Positions 1-6,309 of a stretch of DNA of 8,971 nucleotides are shown in pieces (the stretch's first letter is position 1; each line of letters starts with the position of its first letter). This stretch comes from an uncultured Coprococcus sp. Lineage in GTDB: Bacteria; Bacillota; Clostridia; Lachnospirales; Lachnospiraceae. The stretch lies in the NCBI GenBank assembly GCA_900548315.1, contig URJU01000086.1:1-8971 (forward strand), read 5' to 3'. The position numbers and the translations under genes are program-made. The notes under the pieces were generated by a model. That model did no database searches, was not told the DNA's origin, and was given only the letters and a program-made list of their open reading frames with translations.

Positions 1-733
1 ATTCGGACGCTTCGGCTGGCTGGGCAAGATTGCAATCAAGCCAGGTGATGTTGTGATATTCAGCTCACATCCTATCCCGGGCAATGAGAAGGCGGTATTT
101 AAGGTTATAAACGAACTTGAGGCGAAGGGTGCCCATGTAATATTTGAGGATACTCATGTATCCGGACATGCATGCCGTGAGGAACTCAAGCTCATATACG
201 CACTTACAAAACCTAAGTATGCCATACCAGTACACGGAGAGTACAGACATCTGAAACGACATGCAGAGCTTGCAAGGGAGATGGGCATACCGAAAGAGAA
301 CATCAAGATAATGACGACCGGAGATGTTTTGGAGATAGGCGAAGATAAGTTTGATGTTGTGGGCAAGGTTCCGGCACAAGGTGTATTTGTGGATGGACTC
401 GGAGTTGGCGATGTGGGCAACATCGTCCTCAGGGACAGACAGCTTCTGTCACAGAATGGACTTATCATCATAGTTGTGACATTGGACAGATACAGCAATC
501 AGCTTGTTGCAGGACCGGATATAGTGTCCAGAGGATTTGTGTACGTCAGAGAGTCGGAGACACTGATGGAAGACTGCAGGATAACCTGCCAGGAGGCACT
601 GGACAGATGCCTTAGCCGTGGAGTTACTGACTGGGGCAAGATCAAGTCTGTGATAAAGGATGACATGGGAGAGTTCCTGTGGAAGAGAACAAAGAGAAGT
701 CCTATGATCCTCCCTATCATCACAGAAGTGTAG
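1..733 (+). CDS. rnj: Ribonuclease J, C-terminal part (5' end outside the window)
   Basis: Metallo-beta-lactamase/beta-CASP ribonuclease that degrades and matures mRNA in the cytoplasm, with both 5'-3' exo- and endonuclease activity in characterised members. The reading frame is open from base 2 and ends at TAG 731-733, giving 243 residues, somewhat under half of the roughly 555-residue family length. What is seen: the PIPGNEK motif (bases about 71-91), the beta-CASP signature VSGHA (about 158-172), the metal-site region PVHGEYRHL (about 227-253), and the family's typical C-terminus ending MILPIITEV. The N-terminal lactamase core with the HxHxDH motif lies upstream of the window. The GTG at base 53 is internal, not the start. 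The following ylbF-like gene begins 12 nt after the stop and its ribosome site touches this stop codon, so the two are probably co-transcribed. Whether it is the J1 or J2 paralogue cannot be told from this fragment. Confidence 0.95.
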   Translation, partial: FGRFGWLGKIAIKPGDVVIFSSHPIPGNEKAVFKVINELEAKGAHVIFEDTHVSGHACREELKLIYALTKPKYAIPVHGEYRHLKRHAELAREMGIPKENIKIMTTGDVLEIGEDKFDVVGKVPAQGVFVDGLGVGDVGNIVLRDRQLLSQNGLIIIVVTLDRYSNQLVAGPDIVSRGFVYVRESETLMEDCRITCQEALDRCLSRGVTDWGKIKSVIKDDMGEFLWKRTKRSPMILPIITEV

Positions 734-745
734 AAGGGTGATAAT

Positions 746-1093
746 ATGACAGATACATTGGAACTTAGCAGACAGCTTAACGCGTGCATCAAGGATTCAG
801 ATGTTTACAAGAACTATCAGTACTGCAAGGATAAACTCAGACAAAAACCTGACAAACTTAGTCAGCTTATGGAATTTCGTAAGAAAAATTATGAAATCCA
901 GAACAATGAAATGCTTGACAATCCTTATGATGAAGTAAATAATCTATTCATGGAATATGACTCCATAGTCCATGATACTATAGTTAATGATTTTATCAGG
1001 GCGGAGCAGAAACTAGTGCGTATGATGAAGATGGTGTATGAGCAGGTTGCGGACGACCTTGATTTTGACATCATAGATGAGGATGCACAGTAA
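746..1093 (+). CDS. YlbF/YmcA family protein (DUF964)
   Basis: A 115-residue, mostly helical, charged protein without signal peptide or membrane segment. The pattern of an N-terminal helix with a DSDVYKNYQ-like segment, a central LMEFRKKNYEIQ helix and a long C-terminal helix (about residues 65-105) followed by an acidic tail fits the YlbF/YmcA family. In B. subtilis YlbF, YmcA and YaaT form a complex that works with RNase Y in mRNA maturation and affects competence, biofilm and sporulation. The family placement is by recognised sequence character; a shared role with this complex is inference. ATG 746 is preceded by AGAAGGGTG (732-740) at good spacing. The position directly after RNase J is consistent with a function in RNA turnover. 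No YmcA or YaaT partner is visible in this window. Confidence 0.85.
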   Translation: MTDTLELSRQLNACIKDSDVYKNYQYCKDKLRQKPDKLSQLMEFRKKNYEIQNNEMLDNPYDEVNNLFMEYDSIVHDTIVNDFIRAEQKLVRMMKMVYEQVADDLDFDIIDEDAQ

Positions 1094-1109
1094 CACCGGG
1101 TGTGGTGAT

Positions 1110-1130
1110 CATAGATAAAGCTGATCTATG
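1110..1130 (+). other. Intercistronic hairpin between ylbF-like and mltG-like genes
   Basis: Perfect 7-bp inverted repeat: CATAGAT (1110-1116), 7-nt loop, ATCTATG (1124-1130). It sits in the 77-nt gap between two same-strand genes and has no following T run, so it is not a typical terminator. A second, overlapping pairing, ATGCA (about 1128-1132) with TGCAT (about 1142-1146), could compete with it. It could be an mRNA processing or stability element, or chance. Confidence 0.35.
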
Positions 1131-1170
1131 CATGACTGCGGTGCATTTGTGAACAAGGAGAATTACGGTT

Positions 1171-1743
1171 ATGGCTATAGATAGTGCTAGAAGTATGAAA
1201 AAGATACTGAGATTCCTGTTTGGTCTTCTCATTAATGTGTGTATTTTGTTTGTGTTGGTCAAAGGTTTTTCTTATTCGTTTGACTTTGCATATCAGGTGT
1301 TCTCAACCACGGCAGTGGAGCCTGGAAGCAATAAGAAGACAGCTGTGACTATCACAGAGGACGAACCATTGCTTGATGTGGCTGACGCACTCAAGGAGTC
1401 AGGCGTGATAGATAATAAGTATGCATTCATACTTAAAGTCAGGATCAACGGGGATGCGGGCAAGATAAAACCTGGAACGTATCCTATGTCCCCTAGCAAC
1501 ACGAATCAAGAGATAATAGATATGATAACAGGAGTGTCGGGGGATGCATCCTCGGGCAGTGCTGACAGCAGTTCCACCGGTGATGAGTCAGGTGGAGACA
1601 GTCAGGATGCTGCTGCAGCTGTGACGAATGCAACCGGCACAGGGGATGAAGGTGCTGTTGAAGACAGAACTACAGCGGAAGATGCCACAGAAAGCGAAGA
1701 TGCTGCTGGGGACATGGCAGACGGTGAAACGGATGGAGAATAG
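1171..1743 (+). CDS. Short MltG/YceG-like membrane protein lacking the transglycosylase domain
   Basis: A 190-residue protein with three parts. Residues about 13-32 are one hydrophobic membrane segment after a basic N-terminus, so the rest is probably outside the cell. Residues about 57-120 resemble the LysM-like N-terminal domain of MltG/YceG: V.I.E.EPLLDVADALKESGVI, then KIKPGTYPMSP and a final NQEIIDMITG helix. Residues 122-190 are a low-complexity tail rich in Gly, Ser, Asp, Glu, Ala and Thr. Full MltG proteins (about 340-380 residues) go on to a catalytic domain with an essential Glu that cleaves nascent glycan strands; that domain is absent here, so glycan cleavage is unlikely. Such short proteins are often mislabelled aminodeoxychorismate lyase. 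Its place before the trmR-like gene is the place of yrrL (mltG) in B. subtilis, which supports the origin. ATG 1171 has AAGGAG at 1155-1160; ATG 1195 is an alternative. Role unknown; perhaps peptidoglycan binding. Confidence 0.75.
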   Translation: MAIDSARSMKKILRFLFGLLINVCILFVLVKGFSYSFDFAYQVFSTTAVEPGSNKKTAVTITEDEPLLDVADALKESGVIDNKYAFILKVRINGDAGKIKPGTYPMSPSNTNQEIIDMITGVSGDASSGSADSSSTGDESGGDSQDAAAAVTNATGTGDEGAVEDRTTAEDATESEDAAGDMADGETDGE

Positions 1744-1745
1744 AC

Positions 1746-2387
1746 ATGATAACTGATGAGAGACTTGCGTCATTTATAAATTCATTCAGCGTGGATCGTG
1801 ATGAGGTTGTGACAGCTATCAGGAAAGAGGCAGAAGAGAACGGGATACCGATCATAAGACGTGAATCGGGGGAGTTTATAAAGATGATAATGCTTATGAA
1901 CAGACCCGCAAAGATTCTTGAGATTGGTGCTGCCGTTGGCTTTTCTGCCATTTTTATGAGCAGATTTCTTGAAAATGGGGCACATATAACAACTATAGAG
2001 AATTATCCACCGAGAATAGAGCAGGCTAAGAAAAATATAATCCGTGCTGGTGCAGAAGACAGGATAACACTGCTTGAGGGGGATGCGATGGAGATTCTGC
2101 CAAAGTTGGAGGATGAATATGATATGATATTTATGGATGCTGCAAAAGGACAATATGGATGTTTTTTTGATCAGTCCATAGAGAAACTCAGGAAAGGCGG
2201 CATACTTTTGTGCGACAATGTGCTGCAGGACGGAGATGTGCTGGAGAGCAGATTTGCAGTGACGAGAAGAAATAGGACCATACATGCAAGGATGAGGGAG
2301 TATCTGTATATGCTGACACATGATGCCAGACTCGAGACGGGTATATTCAACATTGGCGATGGAATGAGCCTGAGTATAAAAAGATAG
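1746..2387 (+). CDS. trmR: SAM-dependent O-methyltransferase, TrmR (YrrM) type, tRNA 5-hydroxyuridine methyltransferase
   Basis: A class I methyltransferase of the cation-dependent catechol/caffeoyl-CoA O-methyltransferase family, 213 residues against about 217 for B. subtilis TrmR. What is seen: SAM motif I ILEIGAAVGFS (residues 57-67), an acidic residue at the end of strand 2 (E85, in TTIEN), the metal-site motif FMDAAKGQY (129-137, D131) and the second metal pair CDNVLQDG (D157, N158). TrmR methylates 5-hydroxyuridine at tRNA position 34 to 5-methoxyuridine. The specific tRNA role, rather than a small-molecule catechol substrate, is inferred from the adjacent U32 gene, which would supply the hydroxylated base. 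The start ATG lies 2 nt after the stop of the preceding gene, with GGAG at 1735-1738 inside that gene, so translation is probably coupled. No signal peptide; cytoplasmic. Confidence 0.85.
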   Translation: MITDERLASFINSFSVDRDEVVTAIRKEAEENGIPIIRRESGEFIKMIMLMNRPAKILEIGAAVGFSAIFMSRFLENGAHITTIENYPPRIEQAKKNIIRAGAEDRITLLEGDAMEILPKLEDEYDMIFMDAAKGQYGCFFDQSIEKLRKGGILLCDNVLQDGDVLESRFAVTRRNRTIHARMREYLYMLTHDARLETGIFNIGDGMSLSIKR

Positions 2388-2427
2388 AGAGAAATAAGAA
2401 AAAACGTGCAGAAAGTTGGAGAGAGTT

Positions 2428-3660
2428 ATGGCAGGAATTAACAAACCAGAACTGCTTGTGCCGGCAGGCGGAATAGACACGCTCAAAGTGGCGGTTGATT
2501 ATGGCGCAGATGCAGTGTATATAGGCGGTCAGGCATTTGGACTCAGAGCAAAAGCTGACAATTTTTCGATAGATGAGATGAAGAAGGCTGTGTGCTATGC
2601 ACATGCCCACAATACCAAGGTGTATGTGACGGCGAATATATTTGCTCACAACTATGACCTTGACGGTATGAGGAGATATTTCAGAGAACTGAAAGATACA
2701 GGGGTTGACGCTGTTTTGGTGTCGGATCCGGGGGTATTCATGATCGCTCGCGAGGAGATGCCGGATATGGAACTGCATATCAGTACCCAGGCGAACAACA
2801 CCAACTACATGACATACAGATTCTGGTACGAACATGGTGCGAAGAGAGTGGTGTCCGCGAGAGAGCTGTCACTTGCTGAGATATCAGAGATAAGGGCTAA
2901 TATACCGGATGATATGGAGATAGAGTCGTTTATCCATGGAGCTATGTGCATATCATATTCGGGCAGATGCCTTCTGAGCAATTATTTTACGGGAAGAGAT
3001 GCCAACCACGGTGCATGTACGCATCCGTGCCGTTGGAAGTATTCCATAGTCGAGGAGACTAGACCTGGCGAATATATGTCAGTGAACGAAGATGACAGAG
3101 GCACTTATATATTCAACTCAAAGGATCTGTGTATGATAGAGTATATGCCTGAGATGGTGGCAGCGGGGATAGACAGCCTTAAGATCGAGGGAAGGATGAA
3201 GACCGCGCTGTATGTCGCAACGGTGGCGAGAACATACAGAAAAGCCATAGATGATTATTTTGAATCTGAGGAAAAATACCGAGCAAATATGGAATATTAC
3301 AAGAGTGAGATCGCGAAGTGCACATACAGGCAGTTCACAACAGGATTTTACTTTGGAAAGACCGATTCGGATTCACAGATATATGACAGCAACACATATG
3401 TAAAGAATTATACCTATATAGGAACGGTGAGATCAGTCACAGAGGATGACTGCGTATGTTTTGAGCAGAAAAACAAGTTTATGGTTGGAGAAAAAGTTGA
3501 GGCTATGGGTTTTGACGGTGAAAACATAGAGTGCGTGGTTGAGGCTATATACGATGAGGAAGGCGCATCTATGGAATCTGCGCCTCATCCAAAGCAGCGA
3601 CTAAAGGTAAGACTGGACAGGGTACTGACAGAAGGAATGATAATCAGAAGAAAAGAGTAA
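2428..3660 (+). CDS. U32 family protein, TrhP-like tRNA uridine-34 hydroxylation protein
   Basis: A protein of 410 residues from ATG 2428, which has GGAG (2418-2421) at 6-nt spacing. An upstream in-frame TTG (2416) overlaps that ribosome site and is less likely. The N-terminal half fits a TIM-barrel fold (ELLVPAGGIDTLKVA, residues 8-22; DAVYIGGQAFGLRAKADNF, 28-46). Residues 166-184 match the peptidase U32 signature E.F..G[SA].C....G.C..S exactly, followed by HGACTHPCRW, giving conserved cysteines C174, C181, C197 and C201; SLKIEGRMK follows at 250-258. The family was first named for collagenase activity, but YegQ-related members (TrhP; YrrN and YrrO in B. subtilis) hydroxylate U34 in tRNA using a prephenate-dependent route. 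The trmR-like gene just upstream supports this role. B. subtilis has two consecutive U32 genes here; only one is present in this window. The C-terminal part (about 325-410) fits the usual beta-barrel extension. Confidence 0.88.
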   Translation: MAGINKPELLVPAGGIDTLKVAVDYGADAVYIGGQAFGLRAKADNFSIDEMKKAVCYAHAHNTKVYVTANIFAHNYDLDGMRRYFRELKDTGVDAVLVSDPGVFMIAREEMPDMELHISTQANNTNYMTYRFWYEHGAKRVVSARELSLAEISEIRANIPDDMEIESFIHGAMCISYSGRCLLSNYFTGRDANHGACTHPCRWKYSIVEETRPGEYMSVNEDDRGTYIFNSKDLCMIEYMPEMVAAGIDSLKIEGRMKTALYVATVARTYRKAIDDYFESEEKYRANMEYYKSEIAKCTYRQFTTGFYFGKTDSDSQIYDSNTYVKNYTYIGTVRSVTEDDCVCFEQKNKFMVGEKVEAMGFDGENIECVVEAIYDEEGASMESAPHPKQRLKVRLDRVLTEGMIIRRKE

Positions 3661-3670
3661 CGGGATAAGA

Positions 3671-3707
3671 AGGAGGATGTCTTGATCATTTGTCGAGGCA
3701 TCCTCTT
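3671..3707 (+). terminator. Long hairpin at the convergent end of the U32 and sigma factor genes
   Basis: A 16-bp stem (3671-3686 with 3692-3707) closes a 5-nt loop. As + strand RNA it has 12 Watson-Crick pairs and four G-U wobbles (3672/3706, 3680/3698, 3683/3695, 3686/3692). It starts 11 nt after the U32 stop and contains the last codons and stop of the oppositely oriented sigma factor gene. No T run follows on the + strand. On the minus strand the wobbles become mismatches, but a pyrimidine-rich stretch follows. It may end or protect the U32 operon transcript; factor-independent termination is not secure. Confidence 0.5.
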
Positions 3708-4309
3708 AGCTTACCCAGTGCACGCTTTTCAATGCGGGACACATATGATCTTGAAATGCCAAGAAGCTTAGCGGTTTCTTTTTGGGTGAGTGGAGGGTTC
3801 CCGGAGAGGCCGTAACGCATTTGGATTATGCGGTATTCCCTGGGACTCAATATTTTGTCCATACAGGATGGAAGTTTGATCAGGTGATCCTCATTTATCA
3901 GCTTTTCAAGAGGACAGATGCCGGATGCACTGATGACATCCATGATAACTATCTCGTTGCCTTCCTTGTCGGTTCCGATAGGTTCGTACATCGAGACCTC
4001 GCGATTTTTTTTCTTCTCCTGGCGCAGACTCATGAGGAGTTCGTTCTCGATGCATTTTGCAGCGTATCCTGCAAGTCGGCATCCTTTGTCGGGATTGTAG
4101 CTGTCGATGGCTTTTATCAGACCTATGGTCCCGATGGACAGAAGATCTTCAGGATCTCTGACGGAGGTGCTGTATTTTTTGACCATGTGAGCTACCAGAC
4201 GCAGATTGTATTCGATCAGGGCTGAGCGGGCATTTGCATCACCTTCCATACATAGATTTATATATTCTTTTTCCTTATCGGGAGTTAGAGGATTTTTGAA
4301 TGTTTCCAT
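3686..4309 (-). CDS. sigK: Sigma-70 family factor, sporulation SigK-like
   Basis: RNA polymerase sigma factor, 207 residues from ATG 4309-4307. What is seen: region 2 with ALIEYNLRLVAHMVKKY (30-46), the core-binding and promoter-melting segment DLLSIGTIGLIKAIDSY (55-71) and GYAAKCIENELLMSLR (81-96); the linker SMYEPIGTDKEGNEI (106-120) typical of SigE/SigK; and the region 4.2 helix-turn-helix LTQKETAKLLGISRSYVSRI (174-193). SigK directs late mother-cell transcription during sporulation. The gene is uninterrupted and has no hydrophobic pro-sequence of the B. subtilis kind, as in other clostridial SigK proteins. The frame extends upstream to a TTG near 4381, but that extension has no ribosome site and no family resemblance; ATG 4309 has GGGAG about 10 nt upstream. 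Odd points: LAGYAAKC where LATYAARC is usual, and two cysteines near residues 132 and 149. It is transcribed against the U32 gene and away from the pilus genes. SigE or another SigK-like paralogue remains possible. Confidence 0.82.
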   Translation of the reverse strand: METFKNPLTPDKEKEYINLCMEGDANARSALIEYNLRLVAHMVKKYSTSVRDPEDLLSIGTIGLIKAIDSYNPDKGCRLAGYAAKCIENELLMSLRQEKKKNREVSMYEPIGTDKEGNEIVIMDVISASGICPLEKLINEDHLIKLPSCMDKILSPREYRIIQMRYGLSGNPPLTQKETAKLLGISRSYVSRIEKRALGKLRGCLDK

Positions 4310-4340
4310 ACACTTTTTGCTCCCGCCTGTTTTGATACAG

Positions 4341-4356
4341 CAAACAAGTCTGTTTG
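4341..4356. repeat. Inverted repeat in the sigma factor leader
   Basis: CAAACA (4341-4346), 4-nt spacer AGTC, TGTTTG (4351-4356), a perfect 6-bp dyad. It lies just downstream of the proposed minus-strand -10 element, so it could be an operator over the start site or a small hairpin in the sigma factor mRNA. No regulator can be named. Confidence 0.3.
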
Positions 4357-4360
4357 TATA

Positions 4361-4388
4361 TATATTATGTCGATTGTGCAAAAATAGT
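4361..4388 (-). promoter_or_regulatory. Possible SigK-type promoter for the sigma factor gene
   Basis: On the minus strand CATAATATA (4369-4361) fits the mother-cell -10 consensus CATAnnnTA, and AC (4388-4387) lies 17 bp upstream, as in the SigK pattern AC-N16/17-CATAnnnTA. The start site would be about 40-50 nt before ATG 4309. The region is A+T-rich and the -35 part is only two bases, so chance is a real possibility. If right, it would mean autoregulation. Confidence 0.35.
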
Positions 4389-4459
4389 GCTTATCCATTG
4401 CTGCGAATTTGCTTTTTTATGAAAAATTATAAAAAAACTGGCAAAATATGTACAAAATG

Positions 4460-4488
4460 TTTAAAATGTGAAAATACTGTGATATAAT
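4460..4488 (+). promoter_or_regulatory. Housekeeping (sigma-A type) promoter for the pilus motor genes
   Basis: A perfect -10 TATAAT (4483-4488) with extended -10 TG at 4480-4481, and a -35-like TTTAAA (4460-4465) at 17-bp spacing. The expected start near 4495 leaves a leader of about 55 nt before ATG 4551, too short for a known large riboswitch. It faces away from the sigma factor gene. Confidence 0.65.
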
Positions 4489-4550
4489 GCAGGTTAGGTA
4501 TTTGTGTAATTATGCATATAACGTGAAAAAAGAGGAGGATTTGTGGAGAA

Positions 4551-6293
4551 ATGCGACTTAGCGTGGGGCGTAAGAAAATCAGAATAGGAGATGTCCTTGT
4601 TGCGGCAGGGGCTATCACGGAGGAACAGCTGCAGGAAGGACTTGCAAAGCAGAAGGAGACAGGCAGAAAGCTTGGTAATGCCCTGGTTGATCTGGGATTT
4701 ATCAGTAACGACATGCTTATCACAGTGCTTACAACCCAGCTGGGAATCGATTATATCGAACTCAAGGGAGCCAAGATAGAGGAAAAAGTCATACACATGG
4801 TTCCGGAGAGTATGGTTACAAAGTATCAGGCTATCCCTATAGAGATAGATCCTGACAACCCTAATATTCTTAAGGTGGCTATGGCTGATCCTATGGACAT
4901 CATGGCTATGGATGATATAGGGCTTGTTACAAATCTTCAGGTTGAGCCGATGCTCGCATCGGAGGAGGGTGTAAAGAATGCGATAGACAAGTATTACGGA
5001 AGTGCCCAGGCCATGGAGGCAGCCGAGGCGTACAGACAAGAGCAGCAGAGTGCGCTTGGCGGTGATGATGAAGAAGAAAGCAATGACGAGATAGACAACT
5101 CCCCTATCGTTCTTCTGGTAAAGCAGATCATAGAGGGCGGAGTGAGACAGAGAGCGTCTGATATACACATAGAGGCTCTGGAGAACAGCGTCAGAGTCAG
5201 ATACAGAATAGATGGTGCACTGAAACAGGTCATGTCATACGATCTTAGCATACTGCCGGGTATCACTGCCCGTATCAAGATCATAGGCGGCATGGATATA
5301 GCAGAGAAGAGAAAACCGCAGGATGGTCGTATCACGATAATGGTGGACAGAAGAGAGTTTGATGTCCGTGTTTCTATACTTCCTACAGTGTTCGGAGAGA
5401 AGACGGTTATGAGACTTACATCCAAGGATGGACTTACCAAGCCTAAGAGTGCTCTTGGTTTCGATTCTGAGCAGGAGAAAGTATTTGATAATATCCTGAG
5501 CAATCCACATGGAATCATCCTTGTTACGGGACCTACAGGATCAGGAAAATCAACAACATTGTATACATCGCTCAGTGAGCTCAACACAGAGGATGTTAAC
5601 ATCATCACAGTTGAGGACCCGGTCGAGGCCAATATCAATGGTATCAACCAGGTACAGGTAAACAATAAAGCGGACATGACATTTGCGGCGGCCCTCAGAT
5701 CTATTCTTCGACAGGATCCGGATATCATCATGATAGGAGAGATCCGAGATGGTGAGACAGCGGGAATTGCCGTGCAGGCCGCTATCACAGGACATTTGGT
5801 TGTGTCAACACTGCATACCAACTCAGCAGCATCAACCATCACTCGTCTTATAGATATGGGTATTGAGTCGTATATCGCCGGAGATGCCGTTGTAGGAGTT
5901 ATCGCACAGAGACTTGTGCGAAGACTGTGTACCACATGCAAGCAGCCTAGACTGGTCGAGGACGAGGAGAGAGCTCAGCTCGGAGTACCAGAAGATGAGG
6001 AGGATGTGATCATCTACGAGCCACAGGGATGCCCACTCTGCAATGACACCGGTTATTCAGGACGTATCGGTGTATATGAGATGATGCCGGTATCAAGAGC
6101 ACTTCAGGCAGTCATAGCATCAGGTGCCACAGCAGATGTCATTGAGAAACAGGCACTCAAAGAGGGAATGCTCACACTTAAGATGGGAGCTGCAAAGCAT
6201 GTGCTTGATGGAATCACATCCATAGCAGAGATGAATAAGATAGTCCACAGTACGGTCACTATTGCCGAAGGCGTGGATATGGGTGAACTGTAA
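4551..6293 (+). CDS. pilB: Type IV pilus extension ATPase PilB (GspE/PulE family) with MshEN-type N-terminus
   Basis: Hexameric cytoplasmic motor that powers pilin polymerisation at the PilC platform; 580 residues, normal for PilB. What is seen: an N-terminal GspE_N/MshEN domain with two 24-residue repeats, RIGDVLVAAGAITEEQL...Q (11-34) and KLGNALVDLGFISNDML...Q (40-63), split by five residues; an acidic linker (about 171-182); then the ATPase core with Walker A GPTGSGKST (327-335), Asp box IITVEDPVE (351-359), Walker B region DPDIIMIGEIRD (389-400), His box GHLVVSTLHTN (414-424), and the zinc-type tetracysteine C460, C463, C494, C497 that marks PilB/GspE and is absent from PilT. The repeat spacing matches the c-di-GMP-binding MshEN motif, so control by c-di-GMP is inferred. 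ATG 4551 has AGGAGG at 4533-4538, 12 nt away, which is long; the second codon block fits the family start. pilT and pilC follow on the same strand. A type II secretion role is less likely given PilT. Confidence 0.94.
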   Translation: MRLSVGRKKIRIGDVLVAAGAITEEQLQEGLAKQKETGRKLGNALVDLGFISNDMLITVLTTQLGIDYIELKGAKIEEKVIHMVPESMVTKYQAIPIEIDPDNPNILKVAMADPMDIMAMDDIGLVTNLQVEPMLASEEGVKNAIDKYYGSAQAMEAAEAYRQEQQSALGGDDEEESNDEIDNSPIVLLVKQIIEGGVRQRASDIHIEALENSVRVRYRIDGALKQVMSYDLSILPGITARIKIIGGMDIAEKRKPQDGRITIMVDRREFDVRVSILPTVFGEKTVMRLTSKDGLTKPKSALGFDSEQEKVFDNILSNPHGIILVTGPTGSGKSTTLYTSLSELNTEDVNIITVEDPVEANINGINQVQVNNKADMTFAAALRSILRQDPDIIMIGEIRDGETAGIAVQAAITGHLVVSTLHTNSAASTITRLIDMGIESYIAGDAVVGVIAQRLVRRLCTTCKQPRLVEDEERAQLGVPEDEEDVIIYEPQGCPLCNDTGYSGRIGVYEMMPVSRALQAVIASGATADVIEKQALKEGMLTLKMGAAKHVLDGITSIAEMNKIVHSTVTIAEGVDMGEL

Positions 6294-6309
6294 ATACAAT
6301 ATAAAAGAG

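Noticed and set aside
1782..2486. Minus-strand open frame of 234 codons opposite the methyltransferase
   Set aside because: Antisense shadow with His, Cys, Tyr and Ser richness typical of a spurious frame and no family resemblance; it also runs across the gap into the U32 gene.
3670..3684. AAGGAGG followed by ATG, a possible small gene after the U32 gene
   Set aside because: The ATG at 3677 overlaps the ribosome-site-like sequence and reads only two codons before TGA. The purine run is explained as the left arm of the hairpin.
3782..4225. Plus-strand open frame of 147 codons opposite the sigma factor
   Set aside because: It is the complement of conserved sigma region 2 and 4 coding sequence, without a convincing ribosome site or family match.
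4489..4550. Riboswitch in the pilB leader, considered because c-di-GMP riboswitches control clostridial pili
   Set aside because: The leader from the predicted start is only about 55 nt and I see no conserved riboswitch core or terminator.
4994..5941. Minus-strand open frame of 315 codons inside pilB
   Set aside because: It is fully antisense to the well-supported PilB ATPase core, shows no recognisable domain and is rich in Ser, Ile and Thr as expected from reading the complement of this codon use.
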